Below, piece after piece: positions 52,695 through 62,478 of a stretch of 64,000 nucleotides of DNA. The position numbers and the translations under genes were made by a program. The stretch is taken from the NCBI RefSeq assembly GCF_947495665.1, contig NZ_CANLZV010000015.1, positions 60,308-124,307 of the forward strand. Direction: 5' to 3'. Position 1 is the first letter of the stretch; each line of letters begins with the position of its first letter. The notes below the pieces were generated by a model. The model did no database searches. It was not told the origin of the DNA and was given only the letters and a program-made list of their open reading frames with translations. This DNA is from an uncultured Sunxiuqinia sp. Its GTDB lineage: Bacteria > Bacteroidota > Bacteroidia > Bacteroidales > Prolixibacteraceae.

Positions 52695-54050
52695 CTAAAT
52701 CTCAATTCCGTATTGCTTGATCTTGTTGTACAATGTTTTTCGATCAATTTTCAGCAGTCGGGCTGCTTTCGACTTATTGTACCCGGCCTCTTCAATGGTT
52801 CGCAAAATAAGCTGTTTCTCAAACTCAGACGAGGCATCTTTCAATTTGGATTCGCCAATTTCCACCGTTTCACTCTTCACTTCCGATTCCGATGGGTAAA
52901 CAATATCGCGCGGCAGGCAGTCTTTTGTGATCTCCGTACCGCCTGACAGCAAAGTGGCCCGCTTAATCACATTTTTCAACTCCCGAAGGTTCCCGTGCCA
53001 CGGGTATTTTTGCAAAATCAACTCAGCATCCGGCGCTATTTGTTCTACCTGCAAGCCCAACTCGTCATTGGAGGCCTGCAGAAAGTGATTGGCAAAAAAC
53101 AAAATATCTTCTCTCCGCTCCCGAAGCGAAGGCAGGTTAATTTTAAACTCATTCACCCGGTGGTATAAATCTTCCCGAAAACGGTTCTGGCTCACTTCAT
53201 CCAACAAATCATCGTTGGTAGCCGTAATAATGCGCACATCAACCTTCTGTGATTTGTTTTCGCCCACCCGTGAAACGGTACGTTCCTGCAGCACTCGAAG
53301 CAAACGTACCTGAATGTCATAAGTCAGATTCCCAATCTCATCCAGAAAAAGGGTCCCACCGTTGGCCTGCTGAAAAACCCCTTCCTTATCGCGAACCGCG
53401 CCGGTAAACGATCCTTTGATATGCCCAAACAGCTCGCTGTTGGCCAGATCCTTCGGAATTGCCCCGCAGTCGAGCGCCACAAAAGGCTTGTTGTTACGCT
53501 TGCTGTGCTGATGAATAAACCGGGCAATATACTCTTTGCCGGTTCCGGTCTCCCCTTGAATAAGCACAGACATATTGGTTGGTGCCACACGCCGCGACAA
53601 GTTAATGACCGAACGCATATTATCACTCTTGCCCATCACAAAGTCGCCATCGGTGTAAATGTGATCATCGGCCTGCGCGCTCTCCTTTTTCTCATCGGTT
53701 AATTTTTGCTTGACAAGAGCCAGAATCTCCTCGTGCTGCAAAGGCTTGGTGATGTAATCTTCAGCTCCCATTTTCATCAGCTTCACCGCCTGGCGAACAT
53801 CGGCATAAGCGGTAATAATAATCACGATGGTGGATCGGGAAATCGCTTTGATGCGTTGCAGCAATTCCAGCCCATCGGTGTCAGGCAACCTAAAATCACA
53901 AAGCACCAAGTCGAAGGTTTTACTCTTGACCGCTTCCATCCCCTTTCTGCCTGAAAAGGCTGTTTCCACCTGGTAGCCGTTACTTGTCAGTTGCTTTTTC
54001 AGAATTTCGCAAATAAACGTGTCGTCATCAATGATTAGTATCTTACTCAT
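52695..54050 (-). CDS. Sigma-54-dependent response regulator (NtrC family)
   Basis: 451 residues: receiver (about 1-120, phospho-Asp in LVLCDFRLPDTDG, Lys in YITKPLQ), AAA+ sigma-54 activator (Walker A GETGTGKE, the GSFTGA loop, FLDEIGNL, arginine finger region ELKNVIKRA) and a Fis-type helix-turn-helix (YNKSKAARLLKIDRKTLYNK). GSFTGA differs by one residue from the commonest GAFTGA but occurs in active family members. It sits 35 bp after the hybrid kinase, its likely phosphate donor. Confidence 0.95.
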   Translation of the reverse strand: MSKILIIDDDTFICEILKKQLTSNGYQVETAFSGRKGMEAVKSKTFDLVLCDFRLPDTDGLELLQRIKAISRSTIVIIITAYADVRQAVKLMKMGAEDYITKPLQHEEILALVKQKLTDEKKESAQADDHIYTDGDFVMGKSDNMRSVINLSRRVAPTNMSVLIQGETGTGKEYIARFIHQHSKRNNKPFVALDCGAIPKDLANSELFGHIKGSFTGAVRDKEGVFQQANGGTLFLDEIGNLTYDIQVRLLRVLQERTVSRVGENKSQKVDVRIITATNDDLLDEVSQNRFREDLYHRVNEFKINLPSLRERREDILFFANHFLQASNDELGLQVEQIAPDAELILQKYPWHGNLRELKNVIKRATLLSGGTEITKDCLPRDIVYPSESEVKSETVEIGESKLKDASSEFEKQLILRTIEEAGYNKSKAARLLKIDRKTLYNKIKQYGIEI

Positions 54051-54085
54051 AGGTTCTGCTTATTTATAGTCTTTATGCATTTGGC

Positions 54086-56506
54086 TTAATATTCTCGACG
54101 CGCCTTTCGGGCTTCCTGCCTCACATCCTGCAACTTACCGATAACCTCTTTGGTTTTATCCGGAAGTTTCTGATAGGCTTGTTCCCGCAAGGCCAGGTCT
54201 TCCAGTTCTTCCAGTTGTTTCACCAATCGATTCAACCCAAAAAACTTGAAAGAAGGAATGGCCCGATGGGCACTCTCACCCAATCGTTGCCAGGCTTGCT
54301 CATTCAGAGCTTTCTCAAATCCGACCGCAAAACGGTGTGAATTCTTCTCGAATGTATCAATCATTTTATTGAAAAATGCCTCATCGCCATTCGACGTTTG
54401 CCACAGGCTATCCGTACTGAACCTATCCTCCAAAGGGCTTAAAGTATCCTCAGGTGCATTGACCTGCAGGGGACGCGCCTCATTTCGGGTTAGCTGCAAA
54501 ATGTTGCAGATCTTATTATACAACTCCGTTTCCTTAAATGGCTTGAGCACATAACCATCAAATCCATGATCCATATACAGGTTAATATCACTTTTCAGCA
54601 CATTGGCCGTTACAGCCAGTACTTTGGTGTCAAAATTCGGGTTCCGGGCATCGTTTCGGATTTCACTCACCACCTCCAGCCCATTTTTATGGGGCATATG
54701 AATGTCGAGCAATACAATATCGTAGGCTGACGCGTGAAGCAAGCTTGCAGCTTCTTTGCCATTACGGGCCAGCTCATAATCAGCCTTCCAGTTTGACAAG
54801 ACCGTTTCGGCCAGCAAAAGGTTATACTCATCATCATCGGCAAACAGAATTTTTTTGCCTTCCAGCTGATTATCCCGCAGCGAATAATGGCTCTCGCGTT
54901 CGGCTTCGTCCTCTTTCCGGGCTTTTTGCAAAGGCAAGGTCACCGAAAACAAACTGCCCGCTCCGGGTTCACTGCTCACCTGAATCTGACCATTCATCAG
55001 CTCAATCAGCTTCTTGCAGATGGTCAACCCCAGGCCGGCTCCCTTGCGTTTTTTGTCCAGGTTGGCGGAAGATTGAGTAAACTCTTCAAAAATAACCGGC
55101 TGCAAGTCTCTGGAAATCCCCATGCCGGTATCTTCCACTTCAAACCGCAACTTTACGCTCCGTGGCTCCTCTTCAACCAACAGGCAACGAAGTTCAACCA
55201 CCCCTTCATCCGTATATTTCAGCGCATTCGACATCAGGTTGATCATCACCTGCCGCAGCCGAAAGGGGTCACCAATCAAGGTCTCCGGAATTTGCGGGTC
55301 AATCTGCACCGACAAGCGCAACTTCTTTTCATTGGCTTTAATGATGAACAGGTTGTAGATCACATTCAGTTCGCTAGTCAGGTTGAAAGGAATTTTTTCA
55401 ATATACACCTTTCCCATGCCCAGCTTAAAGAGGATCAGAATTTCATTGACCAGCGAAAGCAGGTGCTCGGAAGAGTCGCTGATGAAGCGAATGAAATCTT
55501 CCTGCTGCTTGGTGAGTTCGGTATTCCCGAGTTGTTCGGCAAAACCAATGATGGCATTGAGCGGGGTGCGGATTTCGTGGCTCATATTGGCTAAAAAAAC
55601 CGACTTGGCCTGATCGGCCTTTTGTGCGTCGTCCTTCGCTTTTTTCAGGCGCATTTCCACTTCCTTGTCCTTGGTCACATTCTGCACAATAGCTGTTCCC
55701 CCAACCACTTGACCATTGAAATTCCTTACCGGCGTGGCCCAAATGTAATACACCTGATCCTCAATCCGGATTTCGCCATCGCCCATCTCGCCACTTAGGG
55801 CTTTGTGGTAAAACGGGAACAGGCGCTTGTGAATCTTCTCATCAAACGCTTCAAACAAGGTTTTGCCGGCAAAATAGCTATTGGTCAAGCCAAAGCGTTC
55901 TTTTTCGCGCCCGCCTGCCAGCACATAGCGGTAGTCCGAATCAAACAAGTAAACATCAATATCGGGCAGGTTTTCAATCACAATCTGCTGGTAGTTTTTA
56001 ATGTCGGTCATGGTGGTGTTCGAGAAATTAACACCCCCCATAATCAGCTCATCACCGCCAGCTTCGGCAAGCAACTCCAGGCTGATGTTTGCCGCCAAAG
56101 GAATACCCTGGGCAGAATTAATGATCGTTTCAAACTCCTGATTTTCCTTGCTGGAAAGCAAGCGATCAACCTTCTCTTTGAAAAGCTCCTGCCGCTCCAC
56201 TTTCAGTAGGTCGAACAATTGCAAAGAGCCACTTCTGGTTGGGTAAAACAGGTGGTCGAAAATACCGGTATACCTAAAAACCGTATACCTCCGGTCGAAA
56301 ATAAAGATGGCTTCATGCCTGACTGAATCCAGGTTTTGAGATTCGCGGGTAAGCGGGTAGCCCAGCTTGGTGGATTTAATCTTATTACTCAGCAGTTCGA
56401 GCAAGTCATCCAACTCCATCAACGACTCCACGTCAATGTCCTGATGGTCAAGCTGACTGATGATTCCGGCAATTTCTTCAATTTGTTTTTCCAGTTTTTT
56501 CTTCAT
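54086..56506 (-). CDS. Hybrid sensor histidine kinase with receiver and HPt domains
   Basis: 806 residues. Two PAS-like regions (about 60-165 and 170-285) precede the HisKA domain with H310 in NMSHEIRTPLNAII, the ATPase (N box NLMSNALKYTDEG, EDTGMGIS, GAGLGLTIC), a receiver (DDDEYNLL, LLDIHMPHKNG, YVLKPF) and a C-terminal HPt with His in SAHRAIPSFKFFG. No obvious transmembrane helix or signal peptide is visible, so it may sense a cytoplasmic signal. First gene of the operon with the sigma-54 activator and lone receiver. Confidence 0.93.
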   Translation of the reverse strand: MKKKLEKQIEEIAGIISQLDHQDIDVESLMELDDLLELLSNKIKSTKLGYPLTRESQNLDSVRHEAIFIFDRRYTVFRYTGIFDHLFYPTRSGSLQLFDLLKVERQELFKEKVDRLLSSKENQEFETIINSAQGIPLAANISLELLAEAGGDELIMGGVNFSNTTMTDIKNYQQIVIENLPDIDVYLFDSDYRYVLAGGREKERFGLTNSYFAGKTLFEAFDEKIHKRLFPFYHKALSGEMGDGEIRIEDQVYYIWATPVRNFNGQVVGGTAIVQNVTKDKEVEMRLKKAKDDAQKADQAKSVFLANMSHEIRTPLNAIIGFAEQLGNTELTKQQEDFIRFISDSSEHLLSLVNEILILFKLGMGKVYIEKIPFNLTSELNVIYNLFIIKANEKKLRLSVQIDPQIPETLIGDPFRLRQVMINLMSNALKYTDEGVVELRCLLVEEEPRSVKLRFEVEDTGMGISRDLQPVIFEEFTQSSANLDKKRKGAGLGLTICKKLIELMNGQIQVSSEPGAGSLFSVTLPLQKARKEDEAERESHYSLRDNQLEGKKILFADDDEYNLLLAETVLSNWKADYELARNGKEAASLLHASAYDIVLLDIHMPHKNGLEVVSEIRNDARNPNFDTKVLAVTANVLKSDINLYMDHGFDGYVLKPFKETELYNKICNILQLTRNEARPLQVNAPEDTLSPLEDRFSTDSLWQTSNGDEAFFNKMIDTFEKNSHRFAVGFEKALNEQAWQRLGESAHRAIPSFKFFGLNRLVKQLEELEDLALREQAYQKLPDKTKEVIGKLQDVRQEARKARREY

Positions 56507-56891
56507 CGATGCACTTTGGTTAAAAGGCTTTCATAGCCCTGTTCCTGAATTCTGCACCCGGTAGGTTCCGCCCTCTGAACATAACAACAATACCCTCCTG
56601 CCAAGGTTTTCAAGTTATCAATTTTTCATAAGCCAGCAATCACATCCGAAGGATTATTCCCCATAAAAAATAGTTCCTTAACACGACAGTACCAGTGAGC
56701 ATCGGACAAAAAAGGGAGGTCTTTTTCATCCGAAGCCCAACGAGCAACCACAACAAATCGCATCTCCGCCTGTTATTTCGATAGGCAATTGCAAAATGCA
56801 CAAGCAACTTTTAAGAGCCAATGAACTGCCATAAACTTTTTTAAGTGCAAAATTCAATCAAACATTGACTTTTAATTATCTTTGCCGCTAC
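56507..56891. other. Divergent intergenic region between kinase and porin
   Basis: 385 bp. It contains the -7 box of the porin gene (56877-56884). The remainder shows no gene, hairpin or repeat I can support. Confidence 0.4.
56877..56884 (+). promoter_or_regulatory. -7 box of the porin gene, implying a near-leaderless mRNA
   Basis: TATCTTTG fits TAnnTTTG exactly but lies only 7 bp before the chosen ATG at 56892. If real, the transcript would start at or next to the start codon. A TTG exists only 9 bp upstream, too close for a -33 element. Confidence 0.35.
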
Positions 56892-58865
56892 ATGTTTCAG
56901 AAGATACAGTTAACCATAGTCATTTTACTGAGCGCGATAAACGTACTTTTCGCTCAAAGAGAACTCCAAAACTTTGGAGGATACAACATGGACACCAGTC
57001 AGCAGCCCGCGGATAGTATGGATGTTGATGAGCACGACCATGACCAAAAAATTCCGTCCTACATTCATAGCTGGAAGCTAAAAAACAACGGCGCTTTACT
57101 GGAAGCTGCCGAAGTGGATACGGTCTTGAATTTCTTTCACCTGTACAATCCCATTTACCAGCAAAGCATCAGCAATACCTTTACCGGGAACTTAGGCGGC
57201 GCGTACCTGTCGAATAACTTTTTCAAACGCGAAGGTGATTCGGATTTCTACTTCTACCGGAACTTTGACCTGTATGCCAAGTTTCCGACTGACATCCGCT
57301 ACTTCAATACCACCACGCCCTACACCCTGCTGGACTACAGCCAAAGTGGCAACAAAAACATTAAGAATGAAACCCGCTTCAACGCCTTTCATTCGCAAAA
57401 TGTGAATGAAGACTTTAATTTCGCCTTCTTTTTTGATCAGGCCAAGTCAACCGGCCATTACGAATACCAGGAAAATAAATTTCACACCGTTGGACTTTAC
57501 TCCAGCTACGAATCCGACCAATGGGTTTCGCATTTCAACCTGCTGTTCAACCGCATCAAAAACCAGGAAAACGGAGGGTTGGCTGAAGAAGATGTGGACT
57601 TAAACGAGTTTGAAGAAACCGACATTTACATTGTCAACCTGGATCAGGCCAAATCATCGCTGCGCAACAACAACTTCTACTGGAACACGGAATACCGGCT
57701 GGGAAAAACCGTCGAGGTGGAAGATTCACTGGGCAATATTATGGATGAATTTATTCCACGCACCGGTTTCTTTTACCAGGTGGAATATTCAGGCAACCAA
57801 AAAACCTACAACGACGAGGATGAAGACTCGAACCGGAATTTTTACCGGTATACCTACATCGATTCCACACGAACCGGCGACACCATTCGCTACAACCGGT
57901 TGACCAATACCTTTCAACTAAAATTTTACGAGGCCCCCGACCGGAAGTACACCTTCACCAAACGGGCTTATATCGGGCACGACCTCATCCGGATTAAAAT
58001 GCCGGTGGACACCATTCAGCAACTGTACAAGCACAGCAACACCTTTGTAGGTGGCGGCATCTCGCGCGATGAAGGTACGTTCTGGAAGTGGGGCGCGCAG
58101 GGGAAATTCTACCTGACGGGGTACCGCTCGGGGCAAACCGAATTGAACGCTTTTATTTACAAACCCATGCGCATTGGGAAAGACACGACCAGCCTGCGTT
58201 TGTCGGGCGAACTGAACACGATTGTTCCCGATTATTTCGAACAGCGCTTCAGCTCGAACCACTATGCCTGGAACAACCGCTTTGACAACATCAATGAAAT
58301 GATCCTGAATGCAGAGATCAATTCGCAAAGATACAAGCTGACCCTGGGAGCCAATTATGCCTTGATTGGCAACTACATTTACAACAATGCCGAAGCCCTG
58401 CCCACACAAGGCGGATCGGAGTTGCTGGTTGTATCGGCTTACCTGAATAAAACCATCGAATCCAAACATTGGCTGTTGCGCGGACAACTGCTGTGGCAAA
58501 AAGGCAACCAGGAAAGTTACCTTCATTTGCCGGACTTCAGTGGTTACTTCAGTCTGAATTACAAAACCATTATTTCCAAAGTCTTATACACTCAAATTGG
58601 TGCCGATGTGCGCTACAATACAGAGTTCTATGCTGATGCCTATGATCCTGCAACAGGACGTTTCTATTGGCAAAATCAAGATAAAATTGGTAACTTCCCC
58701 TTCGTTGATGCACACGTCAACCTGAAACTAAAACGAACCCGGGTCTTTTTTCAATGGCTGAATGCCGCATCCGGGCTTTTAGATGGCGGTTTTTGGGCGG
58801 CACCGAAGCATCCACTTTATCGACGGACTTTCAGGCTGGGAGTAGCCTGGACGTTCTACGATTAG
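56892..58865 (+). CDS. Putative outer-membrane porin (Porin_10 type)
   Basis: About 657 residues from ATG 56892, which gives a signal peptide (FQKIQLTIVILLSAINVLFA); an upstream TTG would add a non-signal stretch. The protein is rich in aromatic and polar residues in amphipathic strands (for example GGAYLSNNFFKREGDSDFYF) and ends LGVAWTFYD, as expected for a barrel. Layout matches the putative porin family widespread in Bacteroidota. It is followed by mltF after 19 bp, suggesting one transcript. Confidence 0.85.
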   Translation: MFQKIQLTIVILLSAINVLFAQRELQNFGGYNMDTSQQPADSMDVDEHDHDQKIPSYIHSWKLKNNGALLEAAEVDTVLNFFHLYNPIYQQSISNTFTGNLGGAYLSNNFFKREGDSDFYFYRNFDLYAKFPTDIRYFNTTTPYTLLDYSQSGNKNIKNETRFNAFHSQNVNEDFNFAFFFDQAKSTGHYEYQENKFHTVGLYSSYESDQWVSHFNLLFNRIKNQENGGLAEEDVDLNEFEETDIYIVNLDQAKSSLRNNNFYWNTEYRLGKTVEVEDSLGNIMDEFIPRTGFFYQVEYSGNQKTYNDEDEDSNRNFYRYTYIDSTRTGDTIRYNRLTNTFQLKFYEAPDRKYTFTKRAYIGHDLIRIKMPVDTIQQLYKHSNTFVGGGISRDEGTFWKWGAQGKFYLTGYRSGQTELNAFIYKPMRIGKDTTSLRLSGELNTIVPDYFEQRFSSNHYAWNNRFDNINEMILNAEINSQRYKLTLGANYALIGNYIYNNAEALPTQGGSELLVVSAYLNKTIESKHWLLRGQLLWQKGNQESYLHLPDFSGYFSLNYKTIISKVLYTQIGADVRYNTEFYADAYDPATGRFYWQNQDKIGNFPFVDAHVNLKLKRTRVFFQWLNAASGLLDGGFWAAPKHPLYRRTFRLGVAWTFYD

Positions 58866-58884
58866 TCAGCAGTTTACCAAATGC

Positions 58885-60318
58885 ATGAGTAAAACCCATA
58901 CATACATTCAATTTGTTTCGTTTCTGCTCGTTGCTCTTCTTTTTTCCTGCAAAGGCAAGAAAGATTCCGACCTGCAGGACGACCAACAACGAAAAAATGA
59001 CCTGACCCGGATTATGAAATCCGGACAACTGAAAGCCGTGGTGGATTACAACTCGACCAACTACTTTATTTACCGGGGAAAACCCATGGGCTTTAAGTAT
59101 GAATTGCTGAAACAGCTGGCCAAAGACATGGATGTGGAGCTGAACATTTCAGTCAGTAACAACCTGGAAGAAACCTTTGACGGGCTGAACAGCGGCCAGT
59201 ACGATCTGGTTGCCAAAAACCTCACCATCACTAAAAAACGGGACGAAACCATTTCCTTCACCCTGCCGCTGGAGCAAACCCGGCAAGTGCTGGTACAACG
59301 CAAACCCGACAACTGGCGCAGCCTGCCCAAACATGCCCTGGAAGACTCCATGATTCGTAACCAGCTTGACCTGGCCGGCAAAACCATCTACGTTCAGAAA
59401 AACACCACCTACTACCGCCGCCTGGTAAACCTGTCGGATGAGATTGGGGAAGAGATCAACATTGTTCAGGACTCGGTGTACGGGGTGGAACAACTGGTTT
59501 CGATGGTTGCCAACGGAGAAATTGACTACACCGTGTGCGATGAAAATGTGGCCAAAGTCAACCAGACTTTTTACCCCAACCTTGACATTGACACCCCGGT
59601 CAGCTTTCCGCAAAACATTGCCTGGGCCGTCCGCAATGGCTCCGAAGAATGGCTGAACTACCTGAACAACTGGATTCGCCACTTTCGGAAAACGACTCTC
59701 TACGCCGTACTTTACAACAAGTATTTTGAAAACAGCCGCTCCAGCAGCATGGTCAACAGCAGTTACCACTCCATTGGCGGAGGCAACATTTCGCCTTTCG
59801 ACGACCTGATTAAGGCCAGCGCCGAGCAAGCCGGGCTCGATTGGCGTTTTCTGGCGGCCATCATCTACCGCGAATCGCGGTTTGACCCCGAAGCCGAATC
59901 GTGGGCCGGCGCTTACGGACTGATGCAAATCATGCCCGAATCGGCCGACCTGGTGCGCATGAACGAATTTGAAGAACCTGAGCAAAACATCCGGGTGGGC
60001 GTGCGCATTTTACAATGGCTCGATAAAAACCTCAAGCCGGAAGTGCCCGACTCCACCGAACGTGTGAAGTTTGTGCTGGCTGCTTACAATGTCGGCTTGG
60101 GACACGTGAAAGATGCCCAGCGGCTGGCCAAGAAATACAATAAAGATCCGGAGATTTGGGACGATAATGTAGACTACTACCTGCTGAATAAGTCGGCCTC
60201 GAAATTTTTTAAGGATCCAGTGGTGCGCTGGGGCTATTGCCGGGGCGAAGAACCCTACAACTATGTGAACCGCGTGCTGGAAACTTACCGCGATTACCGA
60301 AACATCATTGCAGAGTAA
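58885..60318 (+). CDS. mltF: Membrane-bound lytic transglycosylase, MltF-like
   Basis: 477-residue lipoprotein (lipobox VALLFSC). N-terminal substrate-binding-protein-like domain (about 45-270: RIMKSGQLKAVVDYNSTNYF, GQYDLVAKNLTITKKRDE), then an SLT domain with catalytic Glu in YRESRFDPEAES, GAYGLMQIMP and AAYNVGLGHV. It cleaves peptidoglycan and likely senses a muropeptide through the first domain. Its 3' end overlaps the Nudix gene by 14 bp in convergent orientation. Confidence 0.93.
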   Translation: MSKTHTYIQFVSFLLVALLFSCKGKKDSDLQDDQQRKNDLTRIMKSGQLKAVVDYNSTNYFIYRGKPMGFKYELLKQLAKDMDVELNISVSNNLEETFDGLNSGQYDLVAKNLTITKKRDETISFTLPLEQTRQVLVQRKPDNWRSLPKHALEDSMIRNQLDLAGKTIYVQKNTTYYRRLVNLSDEIGEEINIVQDSVYGVEQLVSMVANGEIDYTVCDENVAKVNQTFYPNLDIDTPVSFPQNIAWAVRNGSEEWLNYLNNWIRHFRKTTLYAVLYNKYFENSRSSSMVNSSYHSIGGGNISPFDDLIKASAEQAGLDWRFLAAIIYRESRFDPEAESWAGAYGLMQIMPESADLVRMNEFEEPEQNIRVGVRILQWLDKNLKPEVPDSTERVKFVLAAYNVGLGHVKDAQRLAKKYNKDPEIWDDNVDYYLLNKSASKFFKDPVVRWGYCRGEEPYNYVNRVLETYRDYRNIIAE

Positions 60319-60940
60319 GGCTTCCTTCGCGAAGCAGTTCAAAAAATTCGGCTAAAATCATGGCGGTGGCCCCCCAAATAATTTCGCCTTCGTAAGGGTA
60401 GCATGGCACCGTAAGCCGTCCACGCAAGGTGTCCAGCTCGGTATGCTCAACCCGCTCTTCCTGCACAAAATCCTGAATGGGCAGTAAAATCAGTTTTTCA
60501 GCTTCGTCATGGTTCAGCACAAAATCGGGCTTGTAGTCGAGCCAGCCCACATACGGAAAAATGGTAAACCCGCTTACCGGCACAAACAACTCCGACAAGC
60601 GGCCCAGCAAACGCACATCCAGCGGCGAAACGCCCACTTCTTCCTGCGCCTCGCGCATGGCCGTCAGCTCCGGACTTTCGCCTTCCTCAATTTTGCCCCC
60701 CGGGAAACTGACCTGCCCCGGATGATCTTTCATGTTCGAATTGCGACGGGTTAAACAGGTGTAAATACGCCCTTCGTGCGGAAACAACAAAAGCAATACA
60801 CTGCTGTACTTCACCTCCGGCACCTCCTCAAAACCAGCCCGCAGTTTACGGCCCGGCGGAAGCAGCTTCCGATGTGCCTGCTCGCCCGGCAAATCGCGCT
60901 GAAGCAACTGTTGTATGTATTGTACAAAACTGAAATCCAT
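60305..60940 (-). CDS. Nudix hydrolase, CoA pyrophosphatase type
   Basis: 211 residues. The Nudix box is present (GGKIEEGESPELTAMREA followed by QEEVGV), and it is preceded by the CoA-specific pattern LTRRNSNMKDHPGQVSFPG. Such enzymes cut CoA and its derivatives into phosphopantetheine and 3',5'-ADP. Its C-terminus overlaps the mltF 3' end by 14 bp in antiparallel orientation, so the two genes share no free intergenic space. Confidence 0.93.
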   Translation of the reverse strand: MDFSFVQYIQQLLQRDLPGEQAHRKLLPPGRKLRAGFEEVPEVKYSSVLLLLFPHEGRIYTCLTRRNSNMKDHPGQVSFPGGKIEEGESPELTAMREAQEEVGVSPLDVRLLGRLSELFVPVSGFTIFPYVGWLDYKPDFVLNHDEAEKLILLPIQDFVQEERVEHTELDTLRGRLTVPCYPYEGEIIWGATAMILAEFFELLREGSLTLQ

Positions 60941-61164
60941 GACTACAAGATAAGAAAGTTAGCGCCAAAACCGACACCTAAGTAACAGCATTTTGCAGGA
61001 AGTTAACACAAGAAAAACAAGGCTGCTGAAGCCAAGAATAAGGAATTTAGCATTCAAGGCTCTCCCCGGGCGCATCCTCATCCGGCGCATAGGCGTTTTC
61101 CCTTTCCTGCTTTTCAAGGTGCACACCCTCCTTGGGCTACGATAACGGGGCTTTCGCCTTTGTT

Positions 61165-62115
61165 TCAGTTGGCACTAATTCTTTCGCAAACCCAGATGGT
61201 CCGTGCAAACTTCTTCCCTTTTTTCCCAACCGAGCAGCCATCTGAAACTGTCAGTCCCGATTTCCGGATTAATGGTTGAATATCCGAAGTGGATACAATT
61301 ACGACCCGGGTGGTTAATTTAGCGGCTGATTCCAGAATATTCAGGGTGATTTCGTCATTCGAAAAGGAGTACAAATTGTAGGGAAGGTCAACGATTGCCG
61401 TGTCGTACAGCTTATCCAGCTCCTGAATGTCGGAGCGGTACACCTTCGCGGTATAATTATAGTGTGCCAGGTTTTCCCTTGTGCTTTTACACGCTTTCCA
61501 GTTGATGTCACATCCTTCTATCTGGAACCCTGAAATACAGGCCTCCAACATGACCGTACCAACGCCACAACAAGCATCCAACAAGCGATTGCTCCGATCG
61601 CCCTTCGAAGCAATACTGACCAGCGTTTTAGCAATGTCCATATTGATCGCACTGCTAAACGAACACGGTTTATTTTTGTGTTTAAACCAGTCCGAATTGT
61701 GTTTGAGCAATACCCCGAAGTACCAGGTATTTTCACAATAACCGATCGCGTAAATGACGGATGGGTTCACGTAATCGGGGTCCCCTTCAATCCGCAAGCC
61801 AACATCCCGCAATTTTTCAAGCCGTTCGGTATATTGGGTCGAATCACCATTCAGAATCAGGTACTCCGCCTTAAACCCATCACATTGAATATTTTCGTTC
61901 TCGATGTTTTTCAACAGGACGGAATAGTCTTCGGACGAGGAAATAATCTCCAGCCGGCTTTTAATGAATGGGCTGATCGACGGATCAACCTCAACACTCG
62001 AAAACAGCCAATTATTATTTTCTTCCCGATTGAATAGCTGTCGGGATTCCAACTTGCATAATTCACTGTTATGAATGTCGTATTTAAACGAATAAATGTA
62101 ACTCTGATTGGGCAT
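61165..62115 (-). CDS. RNA methyltransferase-like protein (Trm-G10/UPF0020 type)
   Basis: 316 residues. SAM-binding motif I is LLDACCGVGTVMLEA (about residue 180), followed by GCDIN, and the catalytic motif is IVDLPYNLYS, a variant of the usual DPPY. The N-terminal half shows KSRLEIISSSEDY and GYCENTWYFGVLL, with no clear THUMP domain. The fold fits the Trm11/UPF0020 family of RNA base methylases. The target RNA is unknown. Confidence 0.85.
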   Translation of the reverse strand: MPNQSYIYSFKYDIHNSELCKLESRQLFNREENNNWLFSSVEVDPSISPFIKSRLEIISSSEDYSVLLKNIENENIQCDGFKAEYLILNGDSTQYTERLEKLRDVGLRIEGDPDYVNPSVIYAIGYCENTWYFGVLLKHNSDWFKHKNKPCSFSSAINMDIAKTLVSIASKGDRSNRLLDACCGVGTVMLEACISGFQIEGCDINWKACKSTRENLAHYNYTAKVYRSDIQELDKLYDTAIVDLPYNLYSFSNDEITLNILESAAKLTTRVVIVSTSDIQPLIRKSGLTVSDGCSVGKKGKKFARTIWVCERISAN

Positions 62116-62251
62116 AAGTAATGTCGACTTGTTGCGCTAAATTTTTAGTTGCAGCACGATGCACTCCAAACGAACGGACACTTTTATGCGACCGAAAGGC
62201 TTGACGGGTTAAACCAGGAGGCCTGCCGCCCATCAGCTTGTTTCGTACCGT

Positions 62252-62431
62252 TTATGGTGCATCAATGGGCTTGCTCATCAAGGCTATTGGCAGCCCCAGG
62301 ATTGGCGTGAGCACCAATGACCAAAAAACGGATTTTCCATAGCCTATTTTTCGCTTGGCGCCAATGTATTTCGCAATTAAATGAGTCAGCACAATATAAA
62401 CGACAAAGATACCAATCCAAGTGTAATCCAT
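62252..62431 (-). CDS. Small two-helix membrane protein (59 residues)
   Basis: Short minus-strand gene starting MDYTWIGIFVVYIVLTHLIA and ending LMSKPIDAP. Two transmembrane helices (WIGIFVVYIVLTHLIAKYIG and SVFWSLVLTPILGLPIALM) flank a basic loop GAKRKIGYGK. This GKRKIG-loop pattern is recognisable among small Bacteroidota membrane proteins of unknown role. It lies 48 bp before the stop of the YdeI-like gene and 137 bp upstream of the methyltransferase start. Confidence 0.65.
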   Translation of the reverse strand: MDYTWIGIFVVYIVLTHLIAKYIGAKRKIGYGKSVFWSLVLTPILGLPIALMSKPIDAP

Positions 62432-62478
62432 GGTTTTAAATTTTAACGCGTTTCAAAAAAAAGCAAATCATTTATTTT

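Noticed and set aside
60958..61110. Short minus-strand frame with a lipobox-like LVLTSC
   Set aside because: Only about 15 residues follow the cysteine, there is no start with context, and composition of the N-terminal part is arginine-rich; judged chance.
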